Assembly (NCBI GenBank): GCA_023333565.1 | Contig: JAJKFH010002094.1 | Span: forward strand, 1 to 64,000 | Direction: 5' to 3' | Origin: Puffinus mauretanicus | Taxonomy: Eukaryota > Chordata > Aves > Procellariiformes > Procellariidae | Length of the DNA: 64,000 bases | Shown here: positions 1-11,869 of the stretch, piece after piece | Layout of the letters: each line of letters opens with the position of its first letter | How positions within the stretch are numbered: position 1 is the first letter of the stretch | Program-made: the position numbers and the translations under genes | Notes under the pieces: model-generated | What the model was told of the DNA's origin: nothing | Databases searched by the model: none | Seen by the model: only the letters and a program-made list of their open reading frames with translations

Positions 1-41
1 TCTCTGAAGTTGAGCAGGGGTTTCTCTACCTCGCTCTGAAG
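1..41 (-). CDS. GAS7: GAS7 exon, F-BAR domain (partial, cut by window edge)
   Basis: The leftmost 41 bases, read on the minus strand, encode LQSEVEKPLLNFR plus two bases of the next codon. This matches the F-BAR segment usually written LHSEVEKPLMNFREN in mammals. The acceptor is CATTACCAG directly upstream (42-50 on the plus strand). The exon starts in phase 0, as required by the phase-0 end of the exon at 5116-5194. Its donor and the remaining F-BAR coiled coils are outside the window. The H to Q and M to L changes against the mammalian protein are conservative. Confidence 0.88.
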
Positions 42-861
42 CTGGTAATGAAAACAAAGGAAGAAATGGCAATAAGGAGGAGCTGGGCAGTAATTCCAGG
101 CTCTTCTGCTGAGCAGAGCTCAGGACAGAGTGGAAACAATACACACACTGCAGCCAAAGGCAATGTCATACAGCAACACTTCTCTTCCCCAAGAGAGCTC
201 TGAGTGAAGCTACTGCAAAACTCAGCTCTTCGCAGGACAGCTCTATTAAGGGAATATTTACTGAAGGCAGCAAAAGGACGGAAATCTTGTCTTCCTCTCT
301 CGCTGTTAAATTATATCTCTCTTCTTACAGATAAGATCAAACTGCAGGCAATATCCAGAGCACTACTTGAGATGCTCTGATTCTGGCCTAGCTGATGCAA
401 CTTAAAAAAAACCCAAAATACACAAACTAAAGCTGCTAACCCTGACTGCAACAAGGTGAGTCAGTGGACCGTGGTGACAAGTCTGCGTTTCTTGTATAGT
501 GAAAGGAGTTCCATTAAGGGCACATTTTATTTATTTCTGTCAAGTATAAGGAAGCCTAAAAAGAAGCCCAAGTATTTAGTTGAAACTCTTAAGTAGTGGC
601 AAGAAACCACTGAAATGAACTCAGGGGACATGCATCAAGACTGCACATGTGACTTATCTCTTACAAGCAGGACTTGACAGTCGGTAATACTCAACTCTGA
701 CAGAGTTTGTATCATATTGTTCTTTGGCCTTCTGATACAGTTTTGACATCTAGGAAATGTGCTCTGAAAGGATACAGATATTTAGAATCATAGAATCATT
801 AAGGTTGGAAAAGACCTCTAAGATCATCGAGTCCAACCGTCAACCCAACACACCATGCCCA

Positions 862-1445
862 CTACACCATGTCCCTAAGCGCCTCATCTACATGTCTTTT
901 AAATACTTCCAGGGATGGTGACTCCACCACTTCCCTGGGCAGCCTGTTCCAAGGCCTGACCACTCTTTCAGTAAAGAAATTTCTCCTAATGTCCAGTCTA
1001 AACCTCCCTTGGCGCAACTTGAGGCCATTTCCTCTTGTCCTATCACTTGTCATTTAGTAGAAGAGACGAACACCCACCTCGCTACAACCTCCTTTCAGGT
1101 AGTTGTAGAGCGCAATGAGGTCTCCCCTCAGCCTCCTCTTCTCCAGACTAAACAGTCCCAGTTCCCTCAGCCGCTCCTCATAAGACTTGGTCTCCAGGCC
1201 CTTCACCAGCTTCGTTGCCCTCCTCTGGACACGCTCCAGCACCTCAATGTCCTTCTTATAGTGAGGGGCCCAAAACTGAACACAGTATTCGAGGTGCGGC
1301 CTCACCAGTGCTGAGTACAGGGGCACGATCACCTCCCTGCTCCTGCTGGCCACACTATTTCTGATACAGGCCAGGATGCCATTGGCCTTCTTGGCCACCT
1401 GGGCACACTGCCGGCTCATGTTCAGCCGGCTGTCAACCAGCACCC
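862..1445 (-). pseudogene. CR1 ORF2 C-terminal region, with one stop codon
   Basis: This is the C-terminal part of CR1 ORF2 ([56 protein letters not shown]). It is in a different frame from the RT part of the same element. A TAA stop at 1054-1056 splits it; the second CR1 copy at 9958-10607 has CAA at the equivalent place. The conserved terminus ALRDMV ends at 862, followed by the 3' UTR and terminal repeats. Confidence 0.9.
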
Positions 1446-1955
1446 CAGGTCCTTTTCCTCTGGGCAGCTTTCCAGCCACTCTTCCCCAAGCCTGTAGCGT
1501 TGCCTGGGGTTGTTGTGGCCGAAGTGCAGGACCCGGCACTTGGCCATGTTGAACCTCATACAGTTGGCCTCAGCCCATCGATCCAGCCTGTCCAGGTCCC
1601 TCTGCAGAGCCTTCCTACCCTCCAGCAGATCAACACTCCCGCCCAACTTGGTGTCATCTGCAAACTTACTGAGGGAGCACTCGATCCCCTCATCCAGATT
1701 GTTGATAAAGATATTGAGCAGGACCGGCCCCAAAACTGAGCCCTGGGGAACACCGCTCGTGACCGGCCGCCAACTGAATTTAACTCCGTTCACTACAACT
1801 CTCTGGGCTCGGCCGTCCAGCCAGTTTTTTACCCAGTGAAGAGTGTACCTGTCTAAGCCATGAGCCGCCAGCTGCTCTAGGAGAATGCCGTGGGAGACAG
1901 TGTCAAAGGCTTTACTGAAGTCCAGGTAGACCACATCCACAGCCTTACCCATGTA
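1422..1955 (-). pseudogene. CR1 ORF2 reverse transcriptase fragment
   Basis: A minus-strand open stretch covers the palm of a CR1 reverse transcriptase: motif [13 protein letters not shown], motif [14 protein letters not shown] and the catalytic FADD box. The N-terminal endonuclease is absent through 5' truncation. The frame shifts by one base near 1445, where a run of G is one short, and the remaining C-terminal sequence continues in another frame down to 862. Residues upstream of about MGKAVDVV (1952) look unique and not CR1. Confidence 0.9.
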
Positions 1956-2301
1956 AGGTGAGTTGGGTCCGTAATCACCTAACATGCCCCACAGTGGAGT
2001 AGTATTAAATAGTCCTCGAAAGCAAGTATTTTCAGCCTTTCAGTGCTATTTTAATGGAGAAAGAAACTTCATTCAAGTTCAGTACAGCCTTTTAATGGAG
2101 AGAGGCTACAAAGACAGCCAAGGCCCTATAGCACACATCCTGGAGAGGTTAAATAAGCGTAAAGCAGAGCTTGTTTAGGGAGATGAAGACGGGCACCATG
2201 GTGATCTAATATGGCCTACAGCTATCTGAAGGTCAGATGCAAAGGTAACAGAGCCAAATTCTTCTTTGCAGGGCCAGGCAATGTCACAACAATGTAATTT
2301 T

Positions 2302-2322
2302 AAAAAAAAAAAAAAAAAAAAA
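2302..2322. repeat. poly(A) run, 21 bases
   Basis: An uninterrupted run of 21 adenines. It lies just before an old plus-strand CR1 fragment, so it is not that element's tail. It could be a microsatellite or the tail of an unrecognised retrocopy. Confidence 0.9.
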
Positions 2323-2334
2323 TCAGCAGAATGG

Positions 2335-2500
2335 TAGCTGGGCACTAGAACAGGTTGACCAGAGAGGTCGTGAAATCTCTGTCCTTAGAGATATTGAAGA
2401 CTTTGCTAGACAAAGACGTAGCTGACTTGATCCACTGTGGGTGATAGTCCTGCTCTGACTTGGGGGGTTGGATTAGAAAATTCTGGACAATATTTTTACG
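2335..2500 (+). mobile_element. Old CR1 3' fragment
   Basis: The segment reads like a diverged CR1 3' UTR on the plus strand: GGCACTAGAACAGGTTGACC, AGAGAGGTCGTGAAATCTCT, GTCCTTAGAGATATTGAAGAC and GGGGGGTTGGATTAGA appear in the normal order. The final ATTCTATG repeats are not recognisable. It is much more diverged than the copies at 784 and 9958. Confidence 0.75.
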
Positions 2501-5115
2501 ACAGCCTCATCAGGGTGGTCCCAGGCAAGCTAATAAAGAGCTGTTAACAATTCTATCACAGCATGGTTACACAAGCTCTCTCAAAAACAGAGGTACAAAC
2601 TGACAGCTGTGCCAGAAGCATTGTCAACGCTCAACGAAACAAGAACTGGAACAGAGAGAAGTTCAGGATGGCTTCAGTGAACTCCAGAGGCGATATAGAA
2701 CAATTGATAGAAATGTCTGTGTCCAACTGAGTTTGAAATAGCTAAACAATCTGCGTTTAGACTGCTCCATTAATAAATGGATTAACCTGGGTAAACAACC
2801 CAATATGAGTCAATCATACTCAGTGAAAGAAGTGGCAACCTGACTCATCTGACATAAGCAGGCATTGCTGTGAAAACCCTTATAAAAATCCCCAGGGCCA
2901 GGGACACACCAAAGAGGAGGGCATTTCACTAGTAGTTTTACTTTCATAATAGAAAGTAGAAGATATTTGTTTACAATGGGACAGGAAATTACAAGATCCT
3001 CATAAAGATGGGAAACGCACCACCAGGAGGCTCAAAATGCAAACAAGGCAACTGCTTTCTCCAGTTTTGTGTTCTGGGAATCAAAGAGGCGGACTTCTCA
3101 GTGAAGGCAGTCATCTTTCCTCTAGCATCATTACCCCGCGTGAACTTCCATCTTGCAAGAGGTACCATAAAGCTATCAAAATAGACTCACATGTGAATAT
3201 CCAGGCTTTTAAATGTTGCATTATAGTCGGCCATATTTATTCTTTTTTCTTTTTTTTTTTTTGCTAGAAGATCTTGCTAAAAGACTTTCAAATGCATGCA
3301 ATAGCTGAAAAAAACATAAACTACTTTCCTAAGATGAAGGGATTTAAAGCACCAGTGCATACAGACAACTCTGACACTTACCCATCACTGAATGGGTGAG
3401 ATGTGACAAAGGACTTGAAATCTCAAGAAGGTTGCTAAAAGAAGTTATCAGGTATAGGACAGAGACCCCGTAGCTCTGTACCAGTATGGTAGAGACTTAG
3501 GCAGAAAGACAGAGGCATAGGGTTAATCATAGTATTAGATGCTGGAGAAACTACACAGCTGAGTTATCAGAAACCACACTGCAAAAATTCGGCTGATTTC
3601 ACAAGTACTTATTTTTTCCTTTGCTCCATCAACCATTTCCAGAATGGCTGGTAACACACCATCACATTCAGGCCAGCCCACCATGACTTCAACTAGTACA
3701 ACACGTGTGCATCTTCTCTTCCAGCAGAACTCACCTCCCGGGGCTCAGTGAGGGATAATCAGATAGCTGGAGACGAGGTTCTTCTTGAAGGATTCCTCGT
3801 GTGCATGTATCTACAGCTACCATGCCAGTCTGTACAGGCATTAGTAGTGTAACAATATTTTATGTTCCAAGTGCCACGAGAATGCTGTCACCTTCTCCGA
3901 TCTGTTCATGACCCCCAATATAAGTGCCCGGAAGGACTGTCACAAAAGTTGTTCAATGTCTTCATGGCTGGTGTTTATGTTTGAGTATTCTTGGTGTGCT
4001 CTGCACTGTACTGACTGCTTTGTGCCAGCACTGACTGGTTTTGTTCGACTATCAATGAGAAATGTAATTACTACTTCTAAGAATAACTTCTCTGAAAGTA
4101 ATAGCAATAATCAATACGTTTAAAAACATACTCTGTTAATAAAAGAAAGCTGGAACTAAGAACTCCCAAAGCAGGTAGGGGAACAGTGGGCAGAGTTCAG
4201 AGGATGCTACAGAAGTTTCTGTGCAGGGTTTAAGGAACAGTAAAATCCTGAAAGAGCCCCTATACATTGCCTGCCTAGATGCACACACCACTCCAGGGTG
4301 CATTTCTTCCTCTTGGAAAACAGTATGAGAGGACAACAGGGAGCAAAAGTATTTCACTAATTACAGCCCTGAAGTAGAAGTTTGAAGCAGAGCAGTGGGT
4401 TACCAAGGCAGCAGCTGGTTGCCTGAGTAACCTCTGCATAATCACTTACAAACAGTACAGAGCTATAATTTTCCTCCAGAACATGGCTGTTATGCTGAGA
4501 TATCTGCCCCTGTATTGAACCTGATCACCCACAGGGGTTAACATAACGAACAGGACGCAGGAGTATGTCACATGTGGTGGAAAAAACCAGATAAATACCA
4601 TAATTTTTATAAGAAATCTCCCTGGGCATCACTTGAGAGAAGATCCAAAAATAACATGAAGTAAGTTCTCAGTGTAGTTTTCAGAAAGGCTAACGATACG
4701 AAGAAGTCAGAGTCCTGGTTCTCTTCCTTCCAGACAGATACAGTAGACTCTTGTTGGAAAGCCAACTATTATGTTTTATTTCTTACTCTACAGAAGTAAT
4801 CTGTACAAGCTCTAGGTAAATTTACTTGAACAGGCTGGAACTTAGAGCCCTAGATGAATAACCTCTAGAATCAGTTTTCCTTCTTTTTTATGAAAAATTA
4901 AGGCTAGATGTGTTTTAAGTTATTCATCGGGTAGATTAAATAAACTATGATTTTGGCAGGAAGAATGGATAGAGCTTCAGTGAGTTTGTTCACCAACTTA
5001 TTAATTCTTCTAAATTTGTACCATATGCATGTGTATTTTCCCCGCTAACAAGCACTGAAGGAAGATCCACACCAATTACAGGGCAAAAATCTTTGCAAAA
5101 GGAAGAACTATTTAC

Positions 5116-5194
5116 CTTAGAAGAAAATTTGAGATGAACCTCTGCTTCATCAGCTAGACTCTTCTTTAGCTGAGCCCAAGCCTCTCCTAGTGTG
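5116..5194 (-). CDS. GAS7: GAS7 exon, F-BAR domain (TLGEAWAQL...)
   Basis: A 79-nt exon encodes the last base of a Gly codon and then 26 residues, TLGEAWAQLKKSLADEAEVH followed by LKFSSK. This is a well conserved F-BAR helix of GAS7; mammals have SLGEAWAQVKKSLADEAEVH. The acceptor is TGTTCTTTCAG at 5195 onward and the donor is AAG|GTAAAT (5110-5115), weaker than consensus. It joins GG at the end of exon 8459-8533 to give the Gly codon and ends in phase 0. Confidence 0.95.
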
Positions 5195-8100
5195 CTGAAA
5201 GAACACAGAGAGACAATGATCAATGCTCTGTCTTCTGCACATCCTCCTGCAAATCTGCAAGATTTGTCAGATAGTGTCAGATAGATATGGTAGAACACTT
5301 TGTCCCATATCATGCTCAGCAAAATCATGGAAAAGGGATAGCAGAAATCTAAGAAGATAACCGATCTCTGTGACCAAGGCAAAATTATATTGGCATTGTA
5401 TGTAGCAGATCTTTGAAAACGCTGTTCATAATCTCCAGTTACAGAGATGCCACAGTCTTCATAAGCAAGATACTTCAGTATCTTATCCTTACCATAACAA
5501 AGTTTTTCTTTTCTAATCCTTAAAACAAATGTTCACCAATGCAGTTTTCCCATTGCCTCTTCTACTTTACACCCTACCTTTGGTGAACAGATTATTCTAC
5601 CTCTCCTCGGAGAAGCCTTTCAGTATTTGAAAATCACCAGGTTTTTTCTCCACCTTCTTTTTCCTTCAGACAAATTATTTTCTAGACAACGGCGGTGCAG
5701 GTATGCTTCTCTAGACCCTCTCCAACAGCCTAGATTTCTCTTAATGCGTCATAACCAAACCTACACTGTCTTCCAGCAGAGGTCTCCCAGTTGCTAAACT
5801 GGTAACAGATTATTTCGTATCAGACACTCTTTCTTCTACATATCTCAGTATGATTGCTTTTTTAGACAACAGCGTGAAGTTGTTGATGAATAAGCTTGTG
5901 ATTCACTATAGCCAGATCCTTCTCCCACAAACGGTTATGTAACTGTATCTTTCACAACCTGTGAAAGTATAAAACCTGGTACTTTGTCCTCATTGAAATG
6001 CATCTTAATTTTTTTCAGTTCACTTCTCTAGTTCAACAAAATAATTCTGAATTGCAACCTTTTCTTCAAATTGTACAACCATCCCTCCTAGCTTTGTCTC
6101 ATCTCTGATTACAGTAAACCCACTATTTATTCTATCATAAGTCATTAACAAAAACATGGAAAAAAATCTGGGCTTGGGATAAACCTTATGGGATCTCACT
6201 CCATAGCTAATTTCTGCACTTTAATTTTTGTAAGTAGCAGGCATGATTTCTTACCTAGTTTTGCACCTTAGGCTTTATTTAGGCTGCATTTCTCTTGGCT
6301 GCCTACAAGAATCTCCCATTGCAAAAAGCTATACTAAATTAAGAGCTATGATGCTGACTTCTTCTGTTATTCCAGAGGAATTTAGGTTGGTTTGACATTG
6401 TTTGTTCTGTATGCATCCACAATAATTGCTTATCACTTGAGTTTTCCGCTGAGTGCTTCTAGAAAACTTGATGGTTTATTCTACCACTTTGCACAGGTTA
6501 TATAAAGCTGACCAACCTACAATTTCCCCACTTCTTCTCTCTCTCCCCCACCCTCTTTTCAAACATAGTCATATTTGTCCCTTCCTGATAGCCTGAAAAA
6601 TAGTCTGTCATGTGCAATGTCAAAATAATGATCTGTCATCTCCGACATTGCTCCAATGAGTTGAGTCCTCAAGTATGGTGTTCACCACAGCTAAACAACC
6701 TGAGATTGTTTCCACTACATAAGTGCTCCCAACTGTTCTCCTTCCCTAGTCCCACCCTGAGGTCCCCTCCCACTGTCCAGTTCTCCCTGGTACTAACTAT
6801 TTTATTTGATCTATTTAAGTAAAGAAGGCATTTCAGCCTGCTAAGCATCGTCTGCATCTCTTATCCAACCACAATGACTTAAATGACCATGGATTATATC
6901 ACTTTCTGTGTACATGCAGCACCACTGTACTCACAGAAACTTGGACAGAACCATCCTGATACCACAAATTGGTCCCATCTTGTCACCCTCGCGTCCCACT
7001 CACATACATGATGGTGGGTCTTCTTACCACCAGAAGGAGGGCTGAGGACCCTGGAGGGACAGCCCATACTTTGTGTCAATTCCATAGACCGCTGGACAGC
7101 AAAGCTGGAAAATGCTCTGTGGAGTACGAAACCAGCAGTGGTAACCAGTGTGTTCACAGAGCAGTTCATGGGGTCCTCTGACTCACACCTTCCCAGAAAT
7201 GAGAAGACGACCCTGGTGAATATTTACTTTGAGTATGCTAGGCTGCAGTCCCACTTTTGGCTCCTTCAAATCCTCCTGTTGGCTGCTCTTCCTCCCTCAC
7301 TTTTTTAAATGGAATTTTTCCCTTTCCTGGGCCTCACCAATAATGAGGATCTTCTCACTAGTCTCTTCCTGGTCCTAGCCAATTTGGCCACCACAGCACC
7401 TTCCATTCCCTCATCTTGCCACCTCTCCAGGCAGAGCACCACCAGGCAGTGTTCCTAGCTCCCTACAGTCTGCTCTGTGTCCCCTTCAGTTCCCTACTTC
7501 AACATTTTTTTATGCTTCGGTCCTTATTCCCTCTCTTTTCATCTACTCTCCCCTAGTTTCCTTCCCCTTCGTTTTTTTCAGGCATTTCCCCCTTTCTCCT
7601 ACTGTGGGTACGAGAAAGTGGGAGGAGGATGTGGAAGAAAGAGGTTTTAGCTTTGCTAGGACCAGGTTAACACCCACCCCTAAAGGGGAAAGAAGAACAG
7701 AAACCATTGTCAGTGTAGGTGCTTAGAGAAGTAACAGCCTAGTTAGTCTCTTGCAATTTCTGTCCCTGCCTACTGGAAGCTGAGCAAACACCTCGTGGAG
7801 CTTCACTGTGTCAGAACTAGGGTGAAGACAGTCATTTCCAACCTTGGCTTTCAGTGCTTAGAGGGTTAGAACAGATCGAGCTAACAACTTCTAATCCTTC
7901 AGGAGAGGTGTCTTTTCATTATTACTGAAGAATTACAATCTAGTCTCAAGTGCATTGCCTAATACCTTCTTAATAACTTCCAAAGCGTGAACACGCTGTA
8001 AATAAGGGACAACCTGCTGCTGTTCTTGGAGGGCCAGACCCAAGATGAGAAGAGACTTCTTCCTCCCTCTGTATGTGCTGCTCCAGTTCTACTGGCCTGA

Positions 8101-8458
8101 CCTTATGGATCTACTATCAGCAGTATATATATTCCATATATTCTTCCATATTCAAAGTAATTTAGTACTTATACATGCTAATCCCTAAAGGAACTAGTGC
8201 CGGCTAGAACAAGGATAGCATAAACACATTGTCAGAAATGCAAGGTTTTATACAGATATTCCTAAAAATTTACCATGAACATCTTCAAAAGAAAAATATT
8301 CCAAAGCAATTCTATCTTCCTCAACACACCCAGGATTCCAAGCTAAATAAACCTCTACTCAATGGGAGAACTTGGGAAAAATACATGTACCTGTGTGGGA
8401 GGAATGCCTTTTATGTTAAAATTCTTGTCTCCTGCAAAAGTCACAGAGACACACTTAC
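5195..8458 (-). other. GAS7 intron between exons 8459-8533 and 5116-5194
   Basis: About 3.3 kb. It contains a long fossil CR1/L3-like element (5515-6560, minus). A pyrimidine-rich stretch at about 7260-7610 has no recognisable coding. I see no RNA gene or further named repeat in 6600-8450. Confidence 0.8.
5515..6560 (-). mobile_element. Ancient CR1/L3-like LINE fossil
   Basis: Read on the minus strand, this is a badly decayed amniote CR1/L3-type element, recognised by its ordered landmarks in the antisense copy: the 3' coding region (5570-5690), a segment resembling the region around the RT FADD box (about 6090-6200: CTTTGTCTCATCTCTG, then GGGATAAACCTTATGGGATC), GGTTTGACATTGTTTGTTCT (6389 onward) and AAGCTGACCAACCTACAATT (6506 onward). 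No reading frame survives. Boundaries are approximate. Confidence 0.75.
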
Positions 8459-8533
8459 CCTTCTTCCTGAGCAGCCAAGGAATTCTGAGACAGTTTGGAC
8501 AGGTTCTTAGCATATTCCTCCTCAATCTTTATC
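8459..8533 (-). CDS. GAS7: GAS7 exon, F-BAR domain (IKIEEEYAKNL...)
   Basis: A 75-nt exon completes an Arg codon, then encodes IKIEEEYAKNLSKLSQNSLA and AQEE, and leaves GG for the next exon. It matches GAS7 RERIKIEEDYAKNLAKLSQN. The donor is strong (GTAAGTGTG, 8450-8458). The acceptor AGTCTAG is unusual: a (TG)6 tract (8541-8552) sits where the pyrimidine tract should be, and it overlaps a GTGAGT donor-like motif. The exon is a multiple of three with equal phases at both ends, so skipping it would keep the frame. Confidence 0.95.
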
Positions 8534-8552
8534 CTAGACTCACACACACACA
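8534..8552 (-). promoter_or_regulatory. 3' splice site with (UG)6 tract
   Basis: Between 8541 and 8552 the plus strand reads six CA units, so the GAS7 pre-mRNA has (UG)6 at about positions -19 to -8 of this acceptor. UG repeats beside a 3' splice site are known binding sites for TDP-43 and CELF proteins; CFTR exon 9 is the classic case. A more ordinary pyrimidine-rich stretch lies further upstream (8556-8575). Binding here is inference. Confidence 0.6.
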
Positions 8553-9957
8553 AAGACAGAGAAAATAAAAAGACAGCAGTAAGTAAGCTTTAAGGCAGAA
8601 ACCCACACACATAATTTAAAGAAATTCTCTGTATTTTAACAGATCTTGCCACAGGAATTTTCCTTTCAGTCTCCAGGGCTTGGCAACACCAGTTTCAGGA
8701 TCCATCCCTCCCCTCCATATGCTAAAAATGCAATGGCAAGAGCAGGGATATATGCAGGACAGCATGTGTGATAAAATTAGAAGAAAAAAATACAGTTCTG
8801 GAGAGCAAATAACAAGGACAAAGTGTTTCTACCGTGCAACATGGACTGCTTGCAAAATTGGGCTCACTTGAGAAGCATGTGTTTCAGTATGCTGCTAAAC
8901 GTGAGGTCGCACATCCTTGAAGCAAAGATGAAGGAATGCAGCGATACAGAAGAAATCCAAATAAGGTTTGGGGTGCCGGATGGCGCCTTTCCTAGGGACA
9001 CTGAATGTTTTCTGCTCCCTGTTACAGATAACAAAGCTGGTGAAGATGTGGCAGGGGCTTCTATCACCGACAGCCGCTGCCCTTCACCCATCCCACCCAC
9101 GGCCCTGTCCTTGTCTCCTCTCCATTCACTCAGCAGCACCACACCAGGAACAGGATCTGAGCTTGCCAGGGGTGAGGGTGCAGAAGAGGGAAGCTGTTGG
9201 CGCACAACCGCTATGGGAATGGCTGCAGGGAGAAGAACAAGTGTAGCTGTTGAGCAAGGGGTCAAGTGTAAAAGCTGACTGCACAGCAGGGAGGAAAGCA
9301 GCAGCTGCTGCTTCAGAGGTGATGTGCATTATGCCTGAAACCCACCTCCAGCTCCCCTGAGTTCTTCTCCTAGTGAAACATTTGCAAAGTATGTATGATC
9401 CCAACTAGGGCAAACAACAGGCTATTCGCTGGTTTTCAAACCAGCTTGCTCGATAGAGCATCTCCAAGAGAGAGCTGAGTGGCACCCAGGTGGAGCAACT
9501 CCTGATCCTGTGCTAACTATGTACAAGCAGGGGAAAAACCTGGTTTGAAATCCATCTCCTTCCAATGAGAAGACAGAAGGTGGGATATTTTCGGCACGCC
9601 CATTTGCAGTAGCTAGTTGAGCAAGCTCTGTTACACATGGCACATTCGAGACAAAAGGGGTCCCTTGAGCCAGCTAAGAGGGGTCTGATATTCTGGGCTG
9701 CTGAAAATATGATCTGGATGTCACTCCGTGGAATGTAGCTGGCTGAGGCCCACAGTGATACCCAGCTCGGTATGGCACAGTACAACTACAGACTTCACCC
9801 AGCATGTAGGGGTCCTCTTCTTCCTGCTCCCGTGAGAACAAAACCAGCCAGCCCCCAATGCCTGCTGTGGCAAGACCAACAAATACAGTTGTCCAGCACC
9901 GAAGGCTACACTGTGGTTAGGACTTCACTATGAAAAGGGCTTTATTCAGGCACATTT

Positions 9958-10607
9958 AGAATCATAGAATCATTAAGGTTGGAAAAGACCTCTAAGATCA
10001 TCGAGTCCAACCATCAGCCCAACACCACCATACTCACTACACCATGTCCCTAAGCGCCTCATCTACACGTCTTTTAAATACTTCCAGAGATGGTGACTCA
10101 ACCACTTCCCTGGGCAGCCTGTTCCAAGGCCTGACCACTCTTTCAGTAAAGAAATTTCTCCTAATGTCCAGTCTAAACCTCCCTTGGCACAACTTGAGGC
10201 CATTTCCTCTCGTCCTATCACTAGCTACTTGGCAGAAGAGACCAACACCCACCTCGCTACAACCTCCTTTCAGGTAGTTGTAGAGCACGGTGAGGTCTCC
10301 CCTCAGCCTCCTCTTCTCCAAACTAAACAGTCCCAGTTCCCTCAGCCGCTCCTCATAAGACTTGTGCTCCAGGCCCTTCACCAGCTTCGTTGCCCTTCTC
10401 TGGACATGCTCCAGCACCTCCATGCCCTTCTTGTAGTGAGGGGCCCAAAACTGAACACAGTATTCGAGGTGCGGCCTCACCAGTGCTGAGTACAGGGGCA
10501 CGATGATCACCTCCCTAGTCCTGCTGGCCACACTATTTCTGATACAGGCCAGGATGCCGTTGGCCTTCTTGGCCACCTGGGCACACTGCTGGCCCATGTT
10601 CAGCCTG
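9958..10607 (-). mobile_element. CR1 LINE, short 3' copy, nearly identical to 784-1440
   Basis: A minus-strand CR1 3' end, truncated at about 10607, ending in the same terminal AGAATCATAGAATCAT repeat at 9958. Its visible frame (10037-10597, 186 residues) is fully open across the C-terminal region of ORF2, from [20 protein letters not shown] to ALRDMV. It has one extra codon (EVIIVPLY) relative to the copy at 784, from a 3-base duplication near 10503. It is in the same sense as GAS7. It has no endonuclease or RT palm and so cannot move by itself. Confidence 0.95.
10037..10597 (-). pseudogene. CR1 ORF2 C-terminal fragment (open frame)
   Basis: An uninterrupted 186-residue frame encodes only the region after the RT palm: [38 protein letters not shown] and [20 protein letters not shown]. 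It lacks the endonuclease and catalytic RT motifs through 5' truncation, so it is a fragment. The open frame shows the insertion is young, or that its sequence has had little time to decay. Confidence 0.9.
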
Positions 10608-11869
10608 TTTCACCTGACTTACTTTAAATACCTACTTTAGGATGAGACTAATCTTGTCTTAGAAGTGACAATTTCTACAGACTGGAAAGGGAGCATAGGT
10701 CAACTATAATGAAGATGCAAATGTCTAAATGTAGCTGAGATAAGTGTCCAGCCCAAAGCTATGGCTCACTACTTTTGCCTCAGTTACCAGGAGTTCCCAA
10801 CCAAAGCTCTAGCCTACATCCTTCACCATGCAACTTTGTCCTGCTGGATTTTGGCTTAAGGGTGCCTTTGAGTGATTTACTTGTGGATGGTAGGTGTGCA
10901 AAGGTGCTAGCTGGTCTGCTGACTGTTCTGAGCTGCCCATACAGACAGACCCACACAGAATCTGTCTGTCTTGGTCCTTCGTCTCATGAACAGAGGAATA
11001 ACCATCTTCCATCACAAAGGTTTGCTGTGAAAATAATGAATTGAAAACCCTGTGAAGTTCTTCCTTGATATTGCTGTAGCTGGGGAAGACAAAAGGAAAC
11101 CTCATGATTTTCACAATCACACATGACACACTATGTCTGGTGCCATCAGTGCCATCACCCTAAATGCAAAGCCACTGGCTTCGGTGGAAGTGGTCCTCAC
11201 CGGTCCCAGCTTTGGCCCAGGCTCTGGGATTTCAAGTGGTAGTTGCACTGCAGGTGTATGGCACTACCAACAGGGCAGACTGCCTTGGCAAGGAGGAATA
11301 ACAATAAAAAATAACAATAAAAAGGTGAATTGCTTATTGCTTAAGAGCCCCAATTATAAGACATAGATTGTTCCACCCCAGCCTGGCGTCCTGTCACCAT
11401 CTGTGGCCAAAACACCTGTTACCTTGAACACCTCAAAAGATGCTAAAAACCAAGATGAAGATATATCTCAAAGAGGGAAAAAAATATGCCTCCCGGTCCT
11501 GGCTGATATAAACACCCTGCAAACTCTGGATTGTGGTTACTGTGAAACACCAACACACCAATACACAGGGACTCCTGAGCCTTGTAAGCCAACCTCCAGA
11601 AATCCCCACGACTGTTTCGCAGTTACTCCAGCTTCACACCAAAAAAACCCTAAGTTTCTTGTTTCCACTAACTTGTTTGAAAACTTTCAGAATTTCACTC
11701 CCTGTGTAGTCAGAGGCATTACATGTAAGTGCATTTTGACCCATATTGTCTTGACTTTATTAGTTCTAGTTGCTCTTGGATGTTTATTCTCCGCTCTCTT
11801 AGGCTTTTTTTTTAAAATAAAGCATTTTGTGTGCCCATGCTCAAGTAGTTTCAGTCACGCCATGTTATA

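Larger units (their letters stand above)
784..1955 (-). mobile_element. CR1 LINE, 5'-truncated, RT and 3' end
   Basis: The element reads right to left and ends at 784 in the CR1 terminal repeat (ATTCTATGATTCT). Its 5' end is near 1955, where similarity begins at [13 protein letters not shown]. It encodes reverse transcriptase motifs A (LDFSKAFD), B ([11 protein letters not shown]) and C (FADD, about 1653-1664) and the C-terminal region. The frame is lost by one base at about 1445, after EKDLG, and a TAA stands at 1054-1056, so it is dead. It lies in the same sense as GAS7. CR1 normally inserts 5'-truncated and without clear target duplications, as seen here. Confidence 0.95.
42..5115 (-). other. 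GAS7 intron between exons 5116-5194 and 1-41
   Basis: About 5.1 kb of intron. It holds a young CR1 3' copy (784-1955, minus), an old CR1 3' fragment (2335-2500, plus), a 21-base poly(A) run (2302-2322) and a T-rich run at 3241-3262. The rest, including 2520-5100, shows no coding signal, RNA gene or repeat I can name. Confidence 0.8.

Noticed and set aside
1009..1839. Plus-strand open frames across the CR1 at 784-1955 and similarly at 10044-10489
   Set aside because: They are antisense to the CR1 ORF2 and recur in both copies for that reason only.
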